A stretch of 64,000 nucleotides of DNA, taken from positions 62,001 through 126,000 of the forward strand of contig JAZAYU010000126.1 of NCBI GenBank assembly GCA_038501625.1, written 5' to 3'. The notes beneath the pieces are model-generated. The model was given only the letters and a program-made list of their open reading frames with translations, was not told where the DNA came from and ran no database searches. The translations under genes and the position numbers were made by a program. Positions 48,250 through 59,209 of the stretch are shown here, one piece after another; within the stretch, counting starts at the first letter, position 1; each line of letters starts with the position of its first letter. This stretch comes from Corbicula japonica (Eukaryota; Mollusca; Bivalvia; Venerida; Cyrenidae).

Positions 48250-51200
48250 GCAAAGGTAGTTATTAATTCCCGTGGTAGTTATCACTTTTTTCGGACTGGC
48301 GAGTACGGAGCTCTCGAATAATCAGAATGCTTTAAATTCATAGGGTATATGATATTTGTAAATATCAAAGTAATGTGCTGCTGATGAAACTTGTTGTAAA
48401 TTACTAGTATGTTATAAACTAAATAGACACCGACTCTTCCCTTTGCACAAGTGCAAATGTTTCGGCAAGTTTCACAGGATGCAAACATATTTCCAAGATA
48501 GACAAGTACTATGCAAAATTTGAAATAATAATGGATTTAAAACTTCCATATGATCAAGATTTTTTTCTATTTTAAGAAACTTTGACAAATTATAGCACAC
48601 ATAGTTAAGTAGTGCTGCAATCACGCATTATATATGGGCAAAAAGATCAATCAATAAAATATTTATATAGCAAAAATTGAGGATTTGTGTTTATCGTTCG
48701 TGATTTGTATGAACAACGAAGCAGATCGGGAAGTTGGACTATTTACCTGTTGTCGTAATCGTACGGAGGCGGCGGCGGTGGTTTAGAACGTCCATACATT
48801 TCCATGTCAATAGTAGAGGGCCCATCCCTTCCTCTAAAATCATGGTAAAATGGTCAGAGCTGTCAGGGGCAAATTTGGTGCACTATGGAATTAAATACAG
48901 GTGTCGTTCCTTTTAGCTATTATTCAATTGGTAAAAATATCAAAGTTTAAAAAGTTATGCATTCAGCATCGATATAATAAAATATAAATATAAATATAAA
49001 TCAAACAATATCTAGACATACAATAATGGTTGTTTCTAATTAATGAATGCATAGCTCTTTTTTGCGCTTCCTACCTTCCATGTTGATATTTGTTATCCCT
49101 TTCCCACATCTCCACCAAACGTAGCCGCCTGAAAGTAGAACCAAACTTGACAATAAATACCTGTATTCCGGACCACGCCGTTCCTCTCGTATTCCCTCCC
49201 AAAACTCTCGTCGCCTGAAAGTAAAGTATGGTGCGGTGATGATCAAGCTCCAGGAGGTATACAAACAACTGAAAGTCTGACAAAGCTCGTCAAGTCATTT
49301 TAATTTGCTCTTAATATTGTATGAATATCAATCATCATTAAAATACATATGCAGTATATCAAAACCAAGGAGACGTCAGCAGTTGCAGTATATAAAAAAC
49401 CAAGGAGATGTCAGCAGTTGCAGTACATCAAAACCAAGGAGATGTCAGCAGTTGCAGTATATAAAAAACCAAGGAGATTTCAGTAGTTGCAGAACATCAA
49501 AACCAAGGAGATGTCAGCAGTTGCAGTACATCCAAACCAAGGACAGTACATCCAAACCAAGGAGATGTCAGCAGTTGCAGTACATCAAAACCAAGGAGAT
49601 GTCAGCAGTTGCAGTACATCAAAACCAAGGAGATGTCAGCAGTTGCAGTACATCAAAACCAAGGAGATGTCAGCAGTTGCCGTACATCCAAACCAAGGAG
49701 ATGTCAGCAGTTTTGTGTTCTTTTTAAATACAACGGAGTCGCTTCTACACTTTAACGTTAAAAGTAGAAATGCGCTCACTCTCTACGCCTTCTTCTGTCG
49801 CGGTACCAGATGGTTATAATCATGACGATAAGGGCAATGACTATGAGGCCTGCTATGGCGGACACCACGCCGATCATGATCTTCGTCGGTTCATCTAGCA
49901 CACCTCCAGGGGACGCGGTAGCCGGTTTATCTGTATAACACAATTTTCAGTTAAATTATAAAGACAATTTCTTAATCTAAGAATTACGTGAATTTAATTT
50001 AGTTCTGAATTATGAAAAAAGAGCAAAGAATATAATAATAAAGCCGATTTGTTCAAAGATTTCATTGAACACGAACTCAAGTATGACAAAAACATGAAAA
50101 GGTTCACACGAGACTTGACATTAAGATTCGTGCTACATGTATTAAGCTGTTTTAAAACACAAGTACTTTTAAAAAAGGTGTTCGTTTTGTTTTCAGAGAT
50201 CTTTGGTCCCTTTGGATTTTTTCTATCGCAGAAATGCAGATTTAAGCCAATTTATCAAATACTAATGATAAGGCGATGGAGTACGAACACATCGGATTTC
50301 CAATCCATTCTTCATCCTGTTGCTTATGATACAAAGTGCTCATATGAATTAACTGTCATGCGTTTCATTTTGTCTGAATCTGTTTCTACACCTGTGCAAC
50401 ATTTTCTTATATGATAGTTCCACTTCCCATCGGTTTTTACACTTAACTGTGGAATATTGCTTTATTTGATAGTTTCACTTCCCGTCGGTTGTACACTTAA
50501 TTGTACACTTAACTGTGCAATGTGGCTTTGATTGATAGCTTCACCTTTTCATCGGGTTTACACTAACCTGTGCATAATGGCCCCGTTTGATAGCTCCACT
50601 TCCCATCGGTTTTACACTTACCTGTGCAATATGGCTTTATTTATTAGCTTCACTTCCCATCGGTTGTACACTTACCTGTGTACATGTAATATGGTTTCGT
50701 TTGATAGCTTCGCTTCCCATCGGAATTTACAATTATCTATGCAATATTGCTTTAATTGATAGCTTAACTTTCCACCAGTTTTACACTAACCAGTGCAATA
50801 TGACTTTAATTGATAGCTTTATCTTCAAATCGGTTTCATACTTACCTATGCAATATCGATTTACTTGATAGCATCACTTCCTATCAGTTTAGTTCTTATC
50901 TGTGCAATATGGCTTCGTTTGATAGATTCATTCGACACCAGTTTAACTCTTCCCTGTGCATTATGGTTTTGATTAATAGCTTTACTTCCCATCGGTTGTA
51001 CACTTACCTGTGCAATATGGCTTTATTTGATAGCTTCACTTCTCTTCGGTTGTACATTTACCTGTGTAATATGGCTTTATTTGACAGCTTCACTTCTCTT
51101 CGGTTGTACACTTACCTGCGCAATATGGCTTTATTTGATAGCTTTACTTCCCATCGGTTGTACACTTACCTGTACAATATGGCTTTATTTGATAGCTCCA

Positions 51201-52898
51201 CTTCCCATCGGTTGTACACTTACCTGCGCAATATGGCTTTATTTGATAGCTCCACTTCCCATCGGTTTTACACTTACCTTTGCAATATGGCTTTGTTTGA
51301 TAGCTCCACTTCCCATCGGTTGTACACTTACCTGTGCAATATGGCTTCGTTTGATAGCTCCACTTCCCATCGGTTGTACACTTACCTGTGCAATATGGCT
51401 TTATTTGATAGCTCCACTTCCCATCGGTTGTACACTTACCCGTGCAATATGGCTTTATTTGATAGCTTCACTTCCCACCGGTTGTACACTTACCTGTGCA
51501 ATATGGCTTTATTTGATAGCTTCACTTCCCATCGGTTGTACACTTACCCGTGCAATAAGGCTTTATTTGATAGCTTCACTTCCCACCTGTTGTACACTTA
51601 CCCGTTCAATATGGCTTTATTTGATAGTTTCACTTCCCATCGGTTGTACACTTACCTGTGCAATATGGCTTTATTTGATAGCTTCACTTCCCACCGGTTG
51701 TACACTTACCTGCGCAAAATGGCTTTATTTGATAGCTTCACTTACCACCGGTTGTACGCTTACCTGTGCAATATGGCTTTGTTTGATAGCTCCACTTCCA
51801 ATCGGTTGTACACTTACCTGTGCAATATGGCTTTATTTGATAGCTCCACTTCCCATCGGTTTAACACTTGTTCAATGTTGCTTTATTTGATAGCTAAATA
51901 CTTCGCATCGATTTTACACTTACCTGCGCAATATGGCTTTATTTGATAGCTAAATACTTCCCGTCGGTTTTACACTAACCTGCGCAATATGGCTTTATTT
52001 GATAACTTTACTTCCAATCGGTTGTACACTTAGCTGTGCAATATGGCTTTATTTGATAGCTTCACTTCCCACCGGTTGTACACTTACCTGCGCAATATGG
52101 CTTTATTTGATAGCTTCACTTACCACCGGTTGTACGCTTACCTGTGCAATATGGCTTTGTTTGGTAGCTTCACTTCCCACCGGTTGTACACTTACCTGCG
52201 CAATATGGCTTAATTTGATAGCTTTACTTCCCACCGGTTGTACACTTACCTGCGCAATATGGCTTTATTTGATAGCTCCACTTCTAATCGGTTGTACACT
52301 TACCTGTGCAATATGGCTTTATTTGATAGCTCCACTTCCCATCGGTTTAACACTTACCTGTACAATGTGGCTTTATTTGATAGCTAAATACTTCCCATCG
52401 GTTTTACACTTACCTGCGCAATATGGCTTTATTTGATAGCTTAATACTTGCTATCGGTTTTACACTAACCTGCGCAATATGGCTTTATTTGATAGCTTTA
52501 CTTCCCATCGGTTGTACACTTACCTGTGCAATATGGCTTTGTTTGATAGCTAAATACTCCCCATCGGTTTTACACTTACCTGCGCAATATGGCTTTATTT
52601 GATAGCTAAATACTTCCCATCGGTTTTACACTAACCTGCGCAATATGGCTTTATTTGATAGCTTTTCTTCCCATCGGTTGTACACTACCTGTGCAATATG
52701 GCTTTGTTTGGTAGCTCCACTTCCCATCGGCTTTACACGAAAATGTTGACGGTCCCACCAGAGTAAGATCAGCACTTGAGCAACGCACGGTTATAGTTGT
52801 TCCCGGTGTAAGGTCGTATTTGTCGGGTATGATCTCATACACATTGTCTCCTGTTATAAACGGCAAATCTGCCCTGTGAGTACTGACAGGTGTACAGT
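45603..52898 (-). CDS. sushi-domain single-pass membrane protein, 5' end missing (9 exons seen)
   Basis: Family not recognised beyond its domains. Minus-strand exons with GT-AG borders and matching phases: 52,898-52,689, 49,930-49,780, 49,214-49,161, 49,128-49,075, 48,833-48,747, 47,799-47,647, 47,380-47,324, 45,982-45,925, 45,614-45,603. They give 277 residues plus stop. The first visible exon is one complete sushi/CCP module (four Cys, DGKWSY, phase 1-1), an extracellular binding domain. Next come a linker and a transmembrane helix (IMIGVVSAIAGLIVIALIV) with a stop-transfer YRDRRRRR. The cytoplasmic tail has two 54-nt exons rich in Arg/Glu, a polyproline stretch ending PPPY (a WW-domain ligand motif), a Tyr/Asp-rich exon with RSRS, and a C-terminus GRDPYLWRNAYM. 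Internal exon phases after the helix are all 2, as in the paralog at 18,919-27,704. A signal-peptide exon must lie further upstream; none was found convincingly. The authentic donor of the sushi exon is GTAGTG, followed by an array of stronger copies. Confidence 0.75.
46000..47155. other. intron of the sushi gene, no other feature
   Basis: Sequence between the exons at 45,982 and 47,324. It includes a small duplicated word (GCAGACTCGAGTATCCT, twice near 46,460-46,490). Two short minus-strand frames (84 and 75 codons) lack domain or splice support. Confidence 0.45.
47160..47313. mobile_element. palindromic MITE, family A, next to a splice donor
   Basis: Ends AGTGCCCAAGATCATAAAAC and GTTTTATGATCTTGGGCCCT, arms with GTCTCAAATCTCAAGGATCT, loop around 47,235. 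Same family as 11,226-11,356. It lies 10 bp downstream (in the sense of the gene) of the donor of the exon 47,380-47,324. Confidence 0.8.
48032..48353. mobile_element. nested palindromes with GAT microsatellite
   Basis: A near-perfect inverted repeat with arms of about 60 bp spans 48,032-48,164 (AAATACTAATGTTGAG against CTCAACATTAGTATTT). Next to it a second inverted repeat (48,175-48,209 against 48,321-48,353, ATCATATACCCTATGAATTT) brackets a GAT run at 48,203-48,249. It lies in an intron of the sushi gene and has no coding capacity. Confidence 0.75.
49335..49712. repeat. 34-bp minisatellite (second type)
   Basis: About 11 copies of a 34-bp unit (AAACCAAGGAGATGTCAGCA, then GTTGCAGTACATC), unrelated to the 34-bp array at 2.7-10.6 kb. 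It lies in the sushi-gene intron after the transmembrane exon. The plus-strand frames over it are artefacts. Confidence 0.95.
50400..52688 (-). repeat. 54-bp minisatellite derived from the sushi exon end and splice donor
   Basis: About 42 copies of a 54-bp unit fill most of the intron downstream of the sushi exon. On the minus strand each unit reads GATGGGAAGTGGAGCTATCA, AATAAAGCCATATTGCACAG and GTAAGTGTACAACC. That is a close copy of the last 38 or so bases of the sushi exon (DGKWSY...KPYCT) joined to a consensus 5' splice site. Many copies have TGA in place of the Trp codon TGG; others keep TGG. The 378- and 287-codon plus-strand frames are artefacts of the unit length. Confidence 0.95.
52689..52898 (-). 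other. sushi (CCP) module exon
   Basis: A 210-nt exon after TTGTTTTTCAG with phase 1 at both ends, the classical arrangement for a shuffled sushi module. Cysteines begin at CTPVS, VRCSS, FSCKA and PYCT, giving the C1-C3/C2-C4 pattern, with the conserved GKW before the last Cys. Confidence 0.85.
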
Positions 52899-52899
52899 C

Positions 52900-54130
52900 T
52901 GAAAAACAACAACAACAACAACAAGAAATTCTAAATAAAAGTAATGATTTTTCCAAGTTTTTGAGAAAAATACCTCTACTAAAAACTCAGAAACAATCAA
53001 TAAGAATAAGCTTTCATTAATTTGTCAAAAAGACCTAAACAAATATCTCAAATAATTTCATCTTGACATTTTTTTACAAAACCAGTTTTATCTAAGATAA
53101 ATTGAAAAATAAAAAGAACTAAATGGATATCATAAACCATTTAAAAGTCTGAAGGGAAACGGACAACCTGAAGCATAATGTAGTCATTTGGGATCTGTTA
53201 TCCGTAATCTGTATCGTTATAAAATTCTAATTGCCATTTCGTTAGACTTCATCTGATTCACGGACTTTCGAGAGAAACATAACGAAAGGCATACAGTCAA
53301 AACAGTCAGTTCTGGGATGATTTTACTGAAACCTGTGAGAAATGTTAAGTTCTAATTTTATATGCGACAATATGTCATGTCTACTCAAATCGGTCACTTT
53401 CACCGATAAGAACATGTAATGAATTGCAGTGAAGCAGTCTGAGGAATCAACTGAGAAGCGAACAGATACAGAACGGTACGGATTAAAACTCATATCTGTC
53501 CGGGCGCCGACTGTCGACAAAGCCAATAGTAAATTTAATCTACAACTTTTGTGAATAAGCTACTTTAAAATATCGATGTTGTCTCATAAAAGGGAGTTGT
53601 TCAAATCGTGACGGTATGTCATGCGAACTGTACCGTACTACCTGATGCGCAACGAAACGGAACGTAATCATTCGACACGCTTCAAACATCTTATCAGATA
53701 CGGTAAGTTGGTGCTGTACTAGAAACGCACAACACCCAGCAACATATATTAACTTACTTTAATAATGGGCAAAATATTTGTGAACTTAAGCATATAACAA
53801 TCATTAAAAACCTAAAGCTTTCTTTATATATTTAATCGATGTTATTTTATTTATGATGGTGTGCAATTTGAAAACACATTTATCTAGAATGAGAATATTA
53901 ATAATTAATGGTAATAACAGTAATACATGTATATGATCCAGAATATTCCTAAAAGGTTCAGACCCTTACTGAATAATTTATTTAGAGTCCTGTCGGAATG
54001 TATGTTTGTTGAGAATAGTCCTTGAATTCAGTGTAGTTATATTGGATTAATTGTATTCCTCCCGTTTTCCAGAGAAAGGTTCATTTATACGGTGTTCCGT
54101 TGAGGCCATCGTTGTTTCGCCCTGTCGACT
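52900..54130. other. spacer upstream of the sushi exon, no exon confirmed
   Basis: Expected to be intron of the sushi gene. A 67-codon minus-strand frame at 53,323-53,526 has ordinary composition but no matched splice sites giving phase 1, so it is not included. Confidence 0.4.
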
Positions 54131-54136
54131 TCAAGA

Positions 54137-54353
54137 GCGAGAACACGAAAACGCGAAAACACGATGCGAGATCGCGAAACAACGATGCGAGGTCGCGAAA
54201 CAACGATGCGAGATCGCGAAAACACGATGCGAGGTCGCGAAAGTACGATGCGAGAACGCGATATTAATATCGCTCCCTCGCATCGTACTTTCGCGACCTC
54301 GCATCGTTGTTTCGCGTTCTCGCATCGTGTTTTCGCATTTTCGTGGTCTCGCT
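54137..54353. repeat. large hairpin 1 of 21-bp units
   Basis: Tandem 21-bp units (ACGATGCGAGATCGCGAAAAC and variants) run to a centre GCGATATTAATATCGC at about 54,266 and then continue as reverse complements, giving arms of about 100 bp. Open frames with a 7-residue period on both strands follow from this. Confidence 0.9.
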
Positions 54354-54762
54354 CCCTCGCCTTCCGGTTTGGTGGGGTATAAAACGCAGCCAGAAAACGC
54401 AGCCAATATAAACATATAGGGAAAAAGCAGCTCTGAACGCAGCCTTATATAAACATATGGGCGGAAGGTGTGAACCATTGTCTGTTGAAGATGCTATCCA
54501 TCCAAAACGGTATTAGATAATTTATAACTATATAAAATTGACAAATAAAGATAAATATGGAAAAATTATTGAAAATATTTAATAGCTTCATGCTACAAAT
54601 CTTGTACCAAACAGTTGAAAATATTTAATAATCATGCAAAAAATCTTAACAATAAGGTAGTATTAAAATATACATAACAGTCGAAAACACTTTTTGAAAT
54701 TATTATGCAAAATCAAAAAGATAAATAAATGCAAAATATATAAAGCGAAAGTACGATACGAG

Positions 54763-54933
54763 CTGTCCTGAGGGCGAGACCACGAAAACGCGAAAACACG
54801 ATGCGAGAACGCGAAACAACGATGCGAGGTCGCGAAAGTACGATGCGAGGGCGCGATATTAATATCGCGTTCTCGCATCGTACTTTCGCGATCTCGCATC
54901 GTGTTTTCGCGTTTTCGTGGTCTCGCTGTCCTT
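54763..54933. repeat. large hairpin 2 of 21-bp units
   Basis: Same structure as hairpin 1, centred on GCGCGATATTAATATCGCG near 54,860, with outer ends GGGCGAGACCACGAAAACGC and its complement. Confidence 0.9.
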
Positions 54934-55133
54934 AGGGCGAGACCACGAAAACGCGAAAACACGATGCGAGAACGCGAAACAATGATGCGAGGTTGCGAAA
55001 GTACGATGCGAGAGCGCGATATTAATATCGCGTTCTCGCATCGTACTTTCGCGACCTCGCATCGTGTTTTCGCGATATCGCATCGTTGTTTCGCGATCTC
55101 GCATCGTGTTTTCGCGTTTTCGTGTTCTCGCCC
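54934..55133. repeat. large hairpin 3 of 21-bp units
   Basis: Directly adjoins hairpin 2; centred near 55,023 on the same ATATTAATAT core. The right arm has one unit more than the left, so it is asymmetric. Confidence 0.9.
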
Positions 55134-55199
55134 AAGAGGTCGAAAGTGCGAAACAACGATGGCTCCGACGGAATTCCGTACATTTATATTATGTTAGTA

Positions 55200-56745
55200 A
55201 TTTTGTTGCACTGGGAGGTATCACTCCCTTAACGAAGGACAATCGGGGTTTAGACACTTGCATTCATGTCAAACAGCCCTTGTTAAAATAATTGATAACT
55301 GGTTAGGAAATATGAATGCTGGTGAATTAACCGGGGCAATATGTTACGACCTCAGGAAAGCTTTTGATTTTGTTGATTTCCAGCTGCTTTTAAATAAACT
55401 TAAGATTTACAAATTCTCTGACAATGCGGTCGACTTTTTCAATTCTTACCTTACCGGACGTGTTCAGAGCGTTGTAATTAGTAATAGGGTATCAGAGCCG
55501 CGGCCTGTTACGATGGGAGTCCCACAGGGCTCTGTGTTAGGACCTGTATTATTCCTTATGTTTATCAATGATCTACCCTTATATATCAACAATTGTTCGA
55601 CCGATCTCTTTGCGGATGACACGACTGTACATACGCATGACAAAAATGTAGATGTTATTAAGCAAAAATTGCAATCAGCAAACGATAAAGTATTAAACTG
55701 GTGCGTAAATAATGACATGCTCCTTAATGCAGAAAAATCATCAGTAATGTTAATCGGTACACGTAACAGACTTGCACAGGTCTCAAATATTAACCTATAT
55801 ATTGATAATACATCTGTTACAAAATTAATGTTACCCAACAAAGGTTACTAGGGGTAACTATTGATAATAAACTGACTTGGAACTTACAAGTTCATCATAT
55901 GGTTACTCAGATTTCCCGTAAACTTACTCTCATGCAGTTATTATCTTCATATGTCTCTCAAGATTGTTTGATAAAATATTACAATGCGTATATAATTCCC
56001 TTATTTGATTATGGTTGTTTGGTTTGGGGCGGAACAAACTCATCCAATATTTTTCAACTCGAAAAACTACAAAAACGAGCAGCGCGAATTATTCTTAAAA
56101 CAGGGCTGACTACGCCTTCATCTATCATGTTCTAACCATATTCCTTTACTAACCTACAAAGCATTACATAACTTAGCACCAGTGTATATAACTTCGATGT
56201 TTAAAGAACTAACATATAGCAATGAAAGGCAATTAAGATCTATTTCCAATGGGAATCTATTAGTTCCAAAATTTAACACTCTATTATACAGTAAATCATT
56301 TTCAGTTGTTGGTCCAAATTTATGGAACTCTCTTCCTTTGAGCGTAAAGTCATGCAAAACAGTTAAATCATTTAAAAAACATGTTAAAAAATTCTTATTT
56401 GATAATATGTAGTGCATTGTCAATACAATTACAGTGTAATTATGTGTAAATGTTTAAAATGTTTGGGTAATGAATCTTTTGTTATAATTGCTATTGTTAC
56501 AATTTTTCATTTAAATATGTCTGTTTTCAGCATTTTCATATTGTTCTTGAAATTTTATTGAATTTTTTTTTCTTTCTTTCAATTATATTATGAGAATGTA
56601 TGAATGTATATATGAATATAAATTTGTAATAATTTGTACATGTTTTTAAGAGGACCATATGTAAGAATGGCCTTGCCAAATATGTTATCCTCTAAAAATA
56701 AAGAATTTATTATTATTATTATTATTATTATAATTATTGTGCGAG
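55200..56745 (+). pseudogene. 5'-truncated, frameshifted non-LTR retrotransposon (LINE)
   Basis: The first frame (55,258-55,851) encodes a reverse-transcriptase core with DLRKAFD, GVPQGSVLGP and FADD, the metal-binding aspartates of the catalytic site. A frameshift near 55,840 moves the domain into another frame (IDNKLTW, PLFDYGCLVWGG) that stops at 56,135. A second disruption near 56,130 precedes the C-terminal part (WNSLPLSVKS, ends 56,412). The 3' end carries AATAAAG and a TTA microsatellite tail (56,708-56,735), typical of CR1/Jockey/L2-group LINEs. The N-terminal endonuclease is missing. A dead copy. Confidence 0.85.
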
Positions 56746-56749
56746 GGAA

Positions 56750-57490
56750 TGCCCCGCCTTCACTTCACTGTTACCGTTGAGAAGTAAGTACATAGATAAT
56801 TGTATTACTTCATTGTGCAATGAATGGATCAGGATTAACAAGCATCGGTGACAGCTACTAACTACTGTAAATGTGTCATATTATCACTGACTTCGATACT
56901 CGACAAAGACAGGAAGTGAAGTTTAAAAACAGGAAGATAAGTTCGATAAAATATGTTAAAAATATATTTACTCCAATCTAGCTGTACTGCAATGATTCCT
57001 GTTTCGGCTGATTTAGAAGCAACCTGAACCGTTGACTTCTATTTGGCAATTTGAGCGGGTTCTATACTTCAGAAAGTAGACTTTCACTTAGGACGCCCAG
57101 AAACGTATTTAAAGACGATTGCGGTAGCTTCCAATATCACAACGTATGAAATTTACTTGCGCACCGTTTACACAGTGTACGTAGTTTTAGGGTTGTGTTG
57201 CCTCGATGAAATGTAAAAATCAATACATTTTCTTGGTTAAGGAATATCTTTTAATCAGCTCATGTCAGTCTCGAGTCCACAAACGAGTTTGCCAAATGTG
57301 ACCTTGTCATCCTAACTCTGTGCCCGTAAAATTCATTATGTTGTGAAATCGGAAAACCACAGTAATCGTCTCTAACACGAAAATATACGCACATGTAGGT
57401 AAGCTTTGTGAAGTTGTCGTTTTAAGTAGGGATTATTTATAATTACAAAATATGCGTAACTCACTATAATAAACAATATATACTCACTAG
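56750..57490. other. spacer, no gene seen
   Basis: Unique sequence. No coding exon recognised on either strand. Confidence 0.45.
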
Positions 57491-57509
57491 TCATTGTGAA
57501 ATTATTCGT

Positions 57510-58245
57510 TCCCCTGACACAGTTGTCTGTGTTCCCCGGTCAAAGTGTGTGTTCCCCTGACACAATTGTCTGTGTTCCCTTGATGCAGTTGTCTGTGTTC
57601 CCTGTCACAGTGTGTGTTCCTCTGTCACAGTTTGTGTTCCCCTGACACAACTGTCTGTGTTCCCCTGATGCAGTATGTGTTCCCCTGACACAGTTGTTTA
57701 AGTTCCCCTGTTACAGTATGTGTTCCCCTGACACAGTGTGTGTGTTACTCTGTCACAATATGTGTTCCCCTGACACAGTTGTCTGGATTCCCCTGTTACA
57801 GTGTGTGTTCCCCTAACACAGTTGTTTTAGTTCCCCTGTCACAGTATGTGTTCCCCTGACACAGTTGTCTTTGTTCCCCTGTCACAGTATGTGTTCCCCT
57901 GACACAGTTGTCTTTGTTCCCCTGTTACAGTGTGTGTTTCCTGACTCAGTTGTTTTAGTTCCCCTGTCACATTATGTGTTCCCCTGACACAGTTGTCTGT
58001 ATTCCCCTGTTACAATGTGTATTTCCTGACACAGTTGTTTTAGTTCCCCTGTCACAGTATGTGTTCCCCTGACACAGTTGTCTTTGTTCCCCTGTTACAG
58101 TGTGTGTTTCCTGACACAGTTGTTTTAGTTCCCCTGTCACAGTATGTGTTCCCCTGACACAGTTTTCTTTGTTCCCCTGTTACAGTATGTGTTCCCCGAC
58201 ACAGTTGTTTGTGTTCTCCTGTAACAGTATGTGCTCCCCTGATAG
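57510..58245. repeat. 43-bp minisatellite
   Basis: About 18 imperfect copies of a 43-bp unit made of two similar halves (CCCCTGACACAGTTGTCTGT and TTCCCCTGTCACAGTATGTG), which probably arose by duplication of a half-unit of about 21 bp. Confidence 0.92.
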
Positions 58246-58259
58246 TGTCTGTGTCAAAG

Positions 58260-59205
58260 TGTTAACTGGTCCTCCACTTTCCTGCAATACAAAGATGACA
58301 CCGACCATAACAATCAATTAGCCACAATAACCTATTTATTTCCGCAATTAAAATACGAAATGCAATCTGTGAAATTTTAAATAATAAATATTATTAACAA
58401 TTTTGAAATATACCTGATAATTTAGTCGAAAAAAAATCCAGTATGAGAAAACCAAATCACTATAAATAAAATCAAATTTTCTTCCTTTCATCCGTTACAA
58501 AAGTAGTAGGAGCACGCAGATAAACACGAAATACATACAATTTTGCTAAATTAAAATAACATTAACTACTGAATCACACTATCCACAAATATTTTATTGC
58601 GGGCGGTCAATACTCGGATACAATACAAATATTGTTATAATCTGACCGTATTTGTTTCTTAAGGGTATTTTGGACGGACAAACTTTAACAAGAAATACTT
58701 TGTTTACAAAAAAATTAAACACGGATATTTTCGATAAAAGAGAACATTTTTGTTTTCACTTCTTAAACAAGAAGCTGTGTTCGGAAAACACATATGCCCC
58801 CGGTAGCGAAGTTTGTAACGATACAAATTTTAAATGATAGCACAGTGTTAAAACTGCAACTAAAATCATAAGTTAGTTCTAAATAATAAAAAAATAACCG
58901 TCTGGTGCCAGAACCTGTACATGAAAAGAATTTATCATAACAAGAGCCAGTCGGAAACGACTGCATGCTCGACTATTTGAAGTCAGACATATTTAAGCAC
59001 ATTTAAAACTGGGCTTCATTTAAACTGGGGAGTGATTCAGGAGTTTATGACACCCAACACACATACATGAACAAAAGTTTCTTAATCCAAGTTAGGAAAT
59101 CAATAAATTACAGTTATTTTATTATTGTAGTTTTTTAGAGGGTTTACACAACCCAATCCATACACCCCTGATCCCACACCCATCAACCAACTATCCCTGA
59201 CCACC
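58260..59205. other. spacer, no gene seen
   Basis: AT-rich unique sequence with two frames of just over 60 codons and no domain or splice evidence. Confidence 0.45.
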
Positions 59206-59209
59206 TATA

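Noticed and set aside
50810..51946. 378-codon plus-strand frame
   Set aside because: It is antisense to the sushi gene and made entirely of the 54-bp minisatellite, whose length keeps frames open.
54051..55104. Open frames with MRDRETTMRGREST periodicity
   Set aside because: Produced by the 21-bp units of the three hairpins. They occur on both strands symmetrically.
57488..57494. Possible first exon of the sushi gene: ATG ACT A followed by GTGAGT on the minus strand, in the right phase
   Set aside because: The phase fits, but it would give no signal peptide for an extracellular sushi domain, and ATG plus GT words this short are common by chance.
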